Origin: JAOUGY01 sp963785075
GTDB lineage: Bacteria; Actinomycetota; Acidimicrobiia; Spongiisociales; ZC4RG35
Direction of reading: 5' to 3'
Length of the DNA: 64,000 nt
NCBI GenBank assembly: GCA_963785075.1
Contig: CAWATW010000004.1
Coordinates: 744,001-808,000, forward strand
The notes below the pieces were generated by a model that saw only the letters and a list, made by a program, of their open reading frames with translations, was not told the DNA's origin and did not search any database. Positions 58,677 through 64,000 of this stretch are shown piece by piece (position 1 is the stretch's first letter; each line of letters starts with the position of its first letter). The position numbers were made by a program, and so were the translations under genes.

Positions 58677-59714
58677 TCACCTGGGCACCACGACCTGATC
58701 GCCTTCCTGGAGGGCGCCCTCGATCTCGACCAGGCCGCCGGCGAAGTCACCGGTCTGCACACCGATCAGGCGCCCATCGACATCGACGGCGTACCCGCCA
58801 TCGGACAGAGCGATCAAGGCCCGCACCGGTACTGCGAGCACGGCTGTCGCCCGCTCGCTCTCCACCTCCACATCCACCGGCGCCTGGTCGAGGTCGACCA
58901 CCGCGTCCGACAGGGAAACCCGGATCTTCAGCACCCCCGCCGCCCCCGACTCCGGGCCGGAGGGGGTCACCACTCGGCCCACCTCGACGATTCGTCCCGG
59001 GATCTCCCGATCGTCTGGCAACACCACCGTGACGGATACATCCTCGGCCACCAGCTCGACGTCATCGGGATCGAGATCGATCACCACTTCCTGTTCGAAT
59101 CCGGTCGTGACGTACACGGGCGTACCACCGGCGATTGGCTGGCCGACGGTGACCGAGCGTGCCCCCACCCTGACGGGACCGGACACGAACACCACGCGAC
59201 CGAGCTCGACGATCGGGTCATCCGACAATCCGATCTCCTCGCGCCACGCCTCGATCGCATCCTCGGTGGCACCATCGAACTCTTGATCCGGCTCCCACCC
59301 GTCGGGACCGAAGCCGAGCCTCTGGAGGTTCTGTTCGAGCTGCTCGACGTCGGCGCCGTCGGTGACACCGTCGGCGATCGTCCGCCAGGCCGGTCGATCT
59401 CCGAACATGACGACGACCGGCGCGCCATCCACCTCGAATGCCACGTCGCCCCGGCCCAGCTCCGATGCCTCGTCGGGGAGCCAGGTGACGGTGCCTGCCA
59501 ACGCCGAGCGGACCTCCGACTCCCCTGCGTACCCGAGCGTGCCGGCCAGCGTTTCGTACTGCACCAAGTCTGTCCGAACGACCGCGACCCGCTCCGTGGC
59601 GATGGTGACCGGTGGGGCTGAGTCCGGCTCCGACGCGGCCCGGATCGCATACCCGGCCGCCGCAACGGCGGCGAGCAGCACGAAGGCTCCCAGGGCGGCG
59701 CCCAAGCGACGCAT
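58677..59714 (-). CDS. Membrane-fusion adaptor with peptidoglycan-binding domain
   Basis: 345 residues: one N-terminal anchor helix (LGAALGAFVLLAAVAAAGYAI), a HlyD/MacA-like beta segment, and a peptidoglycan-binding helical insert at ~125-190 (LEQNLQRLGFGPDG; ATEDAIEAWREEIGL). A beta-barrel section with a YVTTGFEQEVVIDLDPDDVE strand follows. Actinobacterial adaptors of this class pair with MacB-type transporters lacking an outer membrane partner. The ATG follows the lipoprotein stop by one base (TGAG-ATG). Confidence 0.88.
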   Translation of the reverse strand: MRRLGAALGAFVLLAAVAAAGYAIRAASEPDSAPPVTIATERVAVVRTDLVQYETLAGTLGYAGESEVRSALAGTVTWLPDEASELGRGDVAFEVDGAPVVVMFGDRPAWRTIADGVTDGADVEQLEQNLQRLGFGPDGWEPDQEFDGATEDAIEAWREEIGLSDDPIVELGRVVFVSGPVRVGARSVTVGQPIAGGTPVYVTTGFEQEVVIDLDPDDVELVAEDVSVTVVLPDDREIPGRIVEVGRVVTPSGPESGAAGVLKIRVSLSDAVVDLDQAPVDVEVESERATAVLAVPVRALIALSDGGYAVDVDGRLIGVQTGDFAGGLVEIEGALQEGDQVVVPR

Positions 59715-59715
59715 C

Positions 59716-60294
59716 TCAGCCTTCGAGACCGAGATCGCCGAGCGACTCTTGACAGGTCTGTGTCGCCGCCTGGAAATCGGGATCGTCGAACGGGATCTCA
59801 CCGAGCAGGTACGGCGAGCCGGTGCCGGTGAATCCCGGGACCGGGTCGGGGAAGCTCTCTACACCGTTGGTGCGCATGCACTCGGAGAACGATGCCAATT
59901 GGTCGATGATCACCGCCTGCAGTTCAGGATCGGAACTCAGCTCGAGCGCTCCCGCCCTCGTCAGAATCGACGAGCAGGACGCCAGGGCGGATCGGAACTC
60001 GGGCGTCGCCGTGTCGAGGTCCTCGAGCAGGTCGCCGAGTTGTGGCCGTCCTTCGGAGTCGATCCTGATGTCGGGAAACTCGATCCCTTCGGCACGCATG
60101 CACTCTGTGAACTCCAACGTTGCGTCTTCGAGCGAGAGCCTGCTGTTGTCCACCGCATCCGACGAAGTCGACGTGACGGCTCGTGTGGAGGTGGTCACGA
60201 CGTCGTCGGAGTCGGGGATGGTTGGCGTCGACTCATCCGAGCTGCATGCAGCCACCAGCACGCACAACACCATGACGAGGAAGATCAGCTTCAT
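59716..60294 (-). CDS. Lipoprotein of the MacB-type efflux operon
   Basis: 192 residues. Signal with lipobox (VLVAACSS, cysteine ~17), serine/threonine linker, then a helical domain with two related motifs, FTECMRAEGIEFPD (~62-75) and FSECMRTNGVESFPDP (~137-152). The two E-C-M-R blocks may come from an internal duplication. The family occurs in actinobacteria beside PG-binding adaptors and MacB transporters, as here. It is the first gene of the four-gene operon (lipoprotein, adaptor, ATPase, permease). Confidence 0.85.
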   Translation of the reverse strand: MKLIFLVMVLCVLVAACSSDESTPTIPDSDDVVTTSTRAVTSTSSDAVDNSRLSLEDATLEFTECMRAEGIEFPDIRIDSEGRPQLGDLLEDLDTATPEFRSALASCSSILTRAGALELSSDPELQAVIIDQLASFSECMRTNGVESFPDPVPGFTGTGSPYLLGEIPFDDPDFQAATQTCQESLGDLGLEG

Positions 60295-60317
60295 CCGGGG
60301 ATCGTACCGCGGACGCG

Positions 60318-60351
60318 AAACGAGGCGACCTTGCCCCAGGTCACCTCGTTT
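60318..60351 (-). terminator. Terminator downstream of the cysteine-pair ORFs
   Basis: AAACGAGGTGACCT pairs with AGGTCGCCTCGTTT around a six-base loop on the minus strand, with one G-U wobble. The same hairpin on the plus strand would have a C-A mismatch, so it is better suited to minus-strand RNA. It lies 15 bases past the stop at 60367 and 23 bases before the lipoprotein start, separating the two. Confidence 0.7.
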
Positions 60352-60366
60352 CAGCCCATGAGTCGA

Positions 60367-60615
60367 TCAGCGTTGCCTGCTCAGCGCGAACACGGGCCCG
60401 ATCGGGAGGTCCACATCTCGATCGGAACCGAACGTACGCCCGGGACCCCGGTCATGTTCCAACCGGGAGCTCACACGCGTGACCGACGCATCGCCCGTCA
60501 AGTCGATCCCGATGATACCGCACACGCCACAGACGGACCTCCGGATCCCGGCACCCACCGCTGCAGAATCTGTGAATCGGTGCCCATCTGAGTGACACTT
60601 GGTTTTCAACGGCAC
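60367..60615 (-). CDS. Small CxxC protein (candidate A)
   Basis: 82 residues from GTG, with AGGAAGAGG eight bases upstream. It has a cysteine near the start (TKCHSDGHRF) and a CGVCG pair near residue 30. A terminator follows 15 bases after the stop, which supports a transcript ending here. It overlaps candidate B (60452-60763) in another frame; both cannot be verified and one may be a frameshifted part of the other. Confidence 0.4.
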   Translation of the reverse strand: MPLKTKCHSDGHRFTDSAAVGAGIRRSVCGVCGIIGIDLTGDASVTRVSSRLEHDRGPGRTFGSDRDVDLPIGPVFALSRQR

Positions 60616-60763
60616 CGGATACCTCTTCCTCGACCAGCCCGTGGATCACCGTAGACCAACGTTGAAGGATCTTGAGGGACAGACCGTCTTCGCGCGATGT
60701 CACTAGTCCGCACCGGGGGCACCAAGGGTGTCTTCCGCCCGGAGCGACCGAGGCGGCCATCAC
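60452..60763 (-). CDS. Small CPRCG protein (candidate B)
   Basis: 103 residues. A CPRCG zinc-knuckle-like pair at ~15-19 and a helical stretch LKILQRWSTVIHGLVEEEVSG come before the overlap with candidate A. After ~residue 55 the sequence becomes rich in arginine and irregular, which suggests a wrong frame. If a single base were lost around 60610-60625 the helical part would run into candidate A, giving a protein with two CxxC pairs. Confidence 0.4.
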   Translation of the reverse strand: MMAASVAPGGRHPWCPRCGLVTSREDGLSLKILQRWSTVIHGLVEEEVSGAVENQVSLRWAPIHRFCSGGCRDPEVRLWRVRYHRDRLDGRCVGHACELPVGT

Positions 60764-60771
60764 ACGGGCGA

Positions 60772-61998
60772 CTAATCCGTGTTGGCTCTCAGTTCGTGTC
60801 GGAACACGCCGGGAGCGGCTTCGGTGAGCATCTTCCGGGCGGTGTCCACCTCCACCCGTTCGAGGCCGACATCCCGACCCAGGAGGAACAGATCACGGGT
60901 CGAGAAGGCGACGACATCGACGAGCACGGCACCCTCTGCGAGCGCCTCGAGCGATCGAGGTCGCCGGCTCGGGTCGAGCCCACGGTGGTCGTTGACGACC
61001 CACCAGACCTGAGCCGGCTGCGTACCCTGCTCGGCGATGTAGGTCATCCGATGTTGGTTGACCGATCTCAGATCGGACAAAGTGGGCTCGCCTTCGAACG
61101 AGGCCACGTCCACCAGAGCCAACCAGTCGGGGAGGTCCGACGACGTCACATGCAGGTGCTCACGACCTTCGCGATCGACCTCCTCGACCGTGAGTCCGAG
61201 GTCTTCCAAGGCCATCCGCACCGAACCCACCAGATCGTCCTCGGTGGCCCAGAGCATCCAGCGCTCACCGATCTCTGCGTCCCGCGCCGCCGACGCCAAG
61301 GAGGCGATCGCCTCTCCGCGCCACTTCGTGAGCTCGGCGATCTCGTCTTCGATCCGAGCCAGCTGCGCCATCGCTTCGAGCTCATGGGCCGTACGCCACT
61401 CGCCCGGCCGAGCCACCTTCGGCGGGCCGTCGGGTACCGCATCCTCGTCGAGGCTGTGGACGTGCTCGAGAAAGGCACGGAACCACTCGATCACGTCGGC
61501 GGCGGCGGGTACCGCAAGACCCACCCCCCTGCCGCGGTCGTACAGCGCCGCCACGACGGTCTCGCCGTTCAGGACCAACGGACGGGCTACCGCATGGTCC
61601 CCGAACGTGAGACCCGAGAACCATCGGGGCTCGTCCGTGTCACCGGCAGTCAGACCGTTCACAGCCGTGAGGAACGCCTCCGGGATGTCTTCGGCAGGCG
61701 ACAGCCTGCGCGTCTCGATCTGAGCCAGGGATGACACCCTCCCGACCCCGTTCCTGCCGTCGTGCACTGCGTCACCGACGATGAGCACATACAGGTCGTC
61801 ATCATCGGTTTCGATCGAGTCCTTCACGACGACGACGTCGAATCCACTGGAGGACCCGTTGAATTCGTCGGCGTCGCCGAACACCGTCACCGAATGGGTG
61901 ATGTGTCCCAATTCCTCTGCTGCGGTCGAGTCGAACCCGACAACGGCCACTCGTGGCCGGGCCGGATTGTCGCCGCTCGCGACATCCTCACTCTGCAT
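60772..61998 (-). CDS. Protein of unknown function with possible nuclease-like C-domain
   Basis: 408 residues, no signal peptide, no hydrophobic helix. The N-terminal ~80 residues look like a Rossmann-type strand set (PRVAVVGFDSTAAEELGHI). The middle is helical and acidic (MAQLARIEDEIAELTKWRG). The C-terminal part (~275-375) has the strand pattern DWLALVDVASFEGEPTLSDL and QVWWVVNDHRGLDPSRRP, reminiscent of a decayed PD-(D/E)xK fold where the expected E-x-K is D-V-A. That comparison is from memory. It lies between the hydrogenase block and the cysteine-pair ORFs. Confidence 0.75.
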   Translation of the reverse strand: MQSEDVASGDNPARPRVAVVGFDSTAAEELGHITHSVTVFGDADEFNGSSSGFDVVVVKDSIETDDDDLYVLIVGDAVHDGRNGVGRVSSLAQIETRRLSPAEDIPEAFLTAVNGLTAGDTDEPRWFSGLTFGDHAVARPLVLNGETVVAALYDRGRGVGLAVPAAADVIEWFRAFLEHVHSLDEDAVPDGPPKVARPGEWRTAHELEAMAQLARIEDEIAELTKWRGEAIASLASAARDAEIGERWMLWATEDDLVGSVRMALEDLGLTVEEVDREGREHLHVTSSDLPDWLALVDVASFEGEPTLSDLRSVNQHRMTYIAEQGTQPAQVWWVVNDHRGLDPSRRPRSLEALAEGAVLVDVVAFSTRDLFLLGRDVGLERVEVDTARKMLTEAAPGVFRHELRANTD

Positions 61999-62047
61999 GG
62001 CCCCTCTTTGCCCTGTGTTGCCCTGCGGGACAGACTATCGCGCGCGA

Positions 62048-62512
62048 TCAGGGAGAGGTACCAGGATCTCGAGAGACTTTGGCGCGCACCACCTCGAGCA
62101 CAGCCGCCACGGCGGCGGGTATTCCCGCCTCGCATCGACTTGTGAGGCCGGTGCCCAGACCGAGGTCGTGGACGGGGACTCCCACGCAGTGGGCCTCCGG
62201 AACGCCGAAGCCGGCCCGTTCCGCAAGGGCCAGAAGGTGCTCCGGTCGCCCGTGATGGGTCAACGATCCTGTCTCCTCCCGGGTCACGGCGCGCACGAGC
62301 GGCGACCCGGCCGCCACGTCGGCGTCCACGAAGACGACCCGGTCGACATCTGCCATCTCGACGATCAACTCCGGGACCAACTGCGTGACGACGCGCACGG
62401 AGACACCGGCAAGGCCGAGCCGATCGATTCGCTCCGCGACCTCGCGCCCTGCGGCGTCATCCCGCCTCAACGTGCTCCCGACGCCGATCACGAGCGTTCG
62501 GCTTTCAACCAC
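62048..62512 (-). CDS. Hydrogenase maturation protease
   Basis: 154-residue endopeptidase of the HybD/HyaD/HoxW family that removes the C-terminal tail of the large subunit after nickel insertion. LVIGVGSTLRRDDAAG near the start, the FVDADVAAG aspartates (~60) and the histidine in LTHHGRPEHLLAL match the nickel-binding residues. It overlaps the large-subunit stop by eight bases using a GTG start; the longer frame to 62575 lies entirely inside that gene. Confidence 0.88.
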   Translation of the reverse strand: MVESRTLVIGVGSTLRRDDAAGREVAERIDRLGLAGVSVRVVTQLVPELIVEMADVDRVVFVDADVAAGSPLVRAVTREETGSLTHHGRPEHLLALAERAGFGVPEAHCVGVPVHDLGLGTGLTSRCEAGIPAAVAAVLEVVRAKVSRDPGTSP

Positions 62513-63941
62513 GTACGGCGGTCGATACCACGTTGCCCTCGACATCCTCGACGGTGACCACCATCGGCATGGCACCGAGCGCGTGCGTGGAGCAGCTGAG
62601 ACAGGGATCGTACGCCCGGATGCCGGCTTCGATCCGGTTCAGGGTCGGCTCGTCGATCTCGACCCCGTGGATGAACTCACGCGCGATCTGGGTCACGGTG
62701 GCGTTCATGCCCAAGTTGTTCTGACCGGTGGCGATGATCATATTGACATCGGTGAGCATGCCGCTCGCATCGGTCTCGTAGTCGTGAAAAAGCGTGCCAC
62801 GCGGCGCCTCCGACACACCCACCGCCCGGAATCGGGTCACACCTGCTCGGGACCGAACCACCGGATCGAGCAGCAGCGGATCTGCGAGGAGCGATTCCAT
62901 GCGCTCGATACTCGCGAGGATCTCGATGAGGCGGGCGTGGTGATAGTGGAACGAAGACAAGGCGATACCGCCGACTCGCTCGCGGAACACCGTCAGCGCC
63001 TCGTCGGCAAGAGGCGTTCCCATGGCCCCCGCCATGTTGAGGCGGGCCAGAGGACCGACCCGGTACATACCTTGCGAGACCGGATCTTCGGGGCCGACGA
63101 GTGGCTTCCAATAGGGGGATTTCAGATAGGAGTCCCGGTGGGTCGCCTCCCCGAGAACATCGCGGTAGTCCATGGGATCGATCTCGTCCGCGACCACGGC
63201 GCCGGACGCATCGATGACCTTCAGATGACCCACGTGGTGCTCCCAGGTGCCTTCGGTGTTCGCAAGGGCGAGGAAGAGCGACGGGAAGGAACCGAACGAT
63301 GCGATCTCGCGTTCGAACCGATCGGCGATCGAAAGGTAGAGCTCGAGGGCGGCGGCCGCGGTCTCCTTGGCCTCCGGTACACCTGCGGCGATGCGATCCC
63401 GCGATTCCGCCGTCATCGGTTCGGCGATGCCGCCAGGGACGATCCCAGGTGCGTGGACCTTACGACCGGCGATCGTCTCGATGATCGACTGGCCGAACGA
63501 CCTCAGCCGGATCCCCCGGCGTGCGATCTCGGGCTCAGAACCCATGAGGCCGAACACGTTGCGTATGGAGGGGTCGGCGTCCATACCCAGCAGCAGATCT
63601 GGTGCGCTCAGATGAAAGAAGCTGAGCGCATGACTCTGGGTGATCTGACCCAGGTTTGCCAGCGTCCTGAGCGCAACGGCCGCCGGTGGCGGCGTGACAC
63701 CCATGATCTGGTCGCCCGCCTTGGCGGAAGCCAGGAGGTGGCTGACGGGGCAGATCCCGCAGGTCCGGGCGGTCAGGCTCGGCATCTCGAACACGGGACG
63801 TCCCCGACAGAACTCCTCAAAACCTCTGAACTCGGTGACGTGGAACCGTGCGTCCGCGACTTCGCCGGCATCATCCAGCCGGATGGTGATCTTGGCGTGG
63901 CCCTCGATGCGGGTCACAGGGTCGATGGTCAGGTCATGCAT
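62505..63941 (-). CDS. NiFe hydrogenase large subunit (group 3, HoxH-like)
   Basis: 478 residues, catalytic subunit with the NiFe(CN)2CO site. L1 motif RTCGICPVSH (~59-68) and L2 motif DPCLSCSTHALG (~444-455) provide the four nickel cysteines; the 24-residue tail after the histidine (ALGAMPMVV...) is the maturation target. The L2 form DPCLSC resembles bidirectional NAD(P)-linked (group 3) enzymes. Subgroup 3b or 3d cannot be settled without the diaphorase genes, which are outside the window. ATG at 63941 is ten bases after the previous stop. Confidence 0.92.
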   Translation of the reverse strand: MHDLTIDPVTRIEGHAKITIRLDDAGEVADARFHVTEFRGFEEFCRGRPVFEMPSLTARTCGICPVSHLLASAKAGDQIMGVTPPPAAVALRTLANLGQITQSHALSFFHLSAPDLLLGMDADPSIRNVFGLMGSEPEIARRGIRLRSFGQSIIETIAGRKVHAPGIVPGGIAEPMTAESRDRIAAGVPEAKETAAAALELYLSIADRFEREIASFGSFPSLFLALANTEGTWEHHVGHLKVIDASGAVVADEIDPMDYRDVLGEATHRDSYLKSPYWKPLVGPEDPVSQGMYRVGPLARLNMAGAMGTPLADEALTVFRERVGGIALSSFHYHHARLIEILASIERMESLLADPLLLDPVVRSRAGVTRFRAVGVSEAPRGTLFHDYETDASGMLTDVNMIIATGQNNLGMNATVTQIAREFIHGVEIDEPTLNRIEAGIRAYDPCLSCSTHALGAMPMVVTVEDVEGNVVSTAVRG

Positions 63942-63950
63942 GGCGTCTCC

Positions 63951-64000
63951 TCATCCGAACCTGATGCCTTCGCCCCGGTCCTCGGGCAGGTTTCCATCGA
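63951..64000 (-). CDS. Probable hydrogenase small subunit, last residues (partial)
   Basis: The window's last bases read on the minus strand as ...DGNLPEDRGEGIRFG followed by TGA at 63953-63951. The ending LPE...RFG resembles the C-terminus of group 3 hydrogenase small subunits, and the large-subunit ATG follows ten bases later. Only 15 residues are visible, so identity rests mainly on position. Confidence 0.55.
   Translation of the reverse strand, partial: DGNLPEDRGEGIRFG

Noticed and set aside
1..64000. tRNA or rRNA genes
   Set aside because: Looked for T-loop type GGTTCGAATCC and paired acceptor stems; the few matches fall inside coding sequence (for example near 55471) and show no cloverleaf.

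Overview
The window reads as a chromosomal segment of a high-GC actinomycete. The strongest clues are actinobacterial gene pairs: an XRE regulator next to an HbhA-like protein, ClpS followed by a DUF2017 protein, an LppM-like lipoprotein, LexA boxes of the mycobacterial CGAAC-N4-GTTCG type, and several promoters whose -10 box lies about 7 bases before the start codon (leaderless mRNA). A group 3-type NiFe hydrogenase, a form II CO-dehydrogenase-like enzyme and scattered cox accessory genes would fit an aerobic, oligotrophic lineage such as Acidimicrobiia, but that class is an inference. I saw no rRNA, tRNA, CRISPR array, complete insertion sequence or prophage. Almost all of the window is chromosomal housekeeping and metabolism.

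Layout. 0-3.2 kb: end of a histidine kinase, tyrA, a VIT-type metal transporter and the hbhA/xre pair, which is flanked by inverted, decayed heptad repeats. 3.4-10.1 kb: a long minus-strand run with DUF4332, a MocA-like nucleotidyltransferase, two XdhC-type proteins, a CoxE-type VWA protein, an eRF1-like (baeRF) protein, an M15 peptidase and a MoxR ATPase, i.e. the maturation set for a molybdenum hydroxylase with two unexpected members. 10.3-16.6 kb: plus-strand single genes and small operons (GNAT, rhodanese, group II decarboxylase, DsbA-like, hydrolase-TetR, MbfA-type ferritin/VIT). 16.6-24.4 kb: methyltransferase, small membrane proteins, sua5, a frameshifted kup, LysE, a gene under two LexA boxes, and a MalY-type aminotransferase preceded by a coupled mini-ORF. 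24.6-33.2 kb: a GT4 glycosyltransferase fused to a PIG-L deacetylase, an HhH protein, a Tat-exported PGRP amidase, and a secreted subtilase followed by a TPR-CHAT protease. 33.3-33.6 kb is a repeat island.

33.7-40.6 kb: SDR enzymes, two lipoproteins, a SpoU methyltransferase/HAD pair, and a reductase and TetR gene diverging from two 15-bp palindromes. 40.6-44.4 kb: coxS-coxL-coxM with the form II motif AYRGAGR. 44.5-46.4 kb: clpS-DUF2017-rlmD-like operon. 46.5-51.2 kb: a complete BMP-family nucleoside-type ABC importer. 51.3-53.3 kb: MscS channel and a 2-oxoglutarate oxygenase. 53.3-53.9 kb: a gene graveyard (LysE and FtsX-type permease relics). 54.1-56.7 kb: a CpaE-like protein with an arginine-substituted P-loop, pheA and an AhpD-like protein. 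56.8-60.3 kb: a MacB-type efflux operon. 60.4-64 kb: cysteine-pair ORFs, an unrecognised 408-residue protein, and the hydrogenase block (protease, large subunit, end of the small subunit).

How they fit together. The cox structural genes and the accessory run 30 kb away probably serve the same molybdenum enzyme class; with the hydrogenase they suggest use of reduced trace substrates as supplementary electron donors, although the form II enzyme's substrate cannot be read from sequence. tyrA and pheA are both present but unlinked. The envelope theme is strong: PGRP amidase, M15 peptidase, GT4/PIG-L fusion, lipoproteins, secreted subtilase, MacB-type exporter. The most novel-looking items are the GT4-PIG-L fusion, the subtilase/TPR-CHAT pair, the LexA-controlled gene and the eRF1-like protein inside the cox accessory run.
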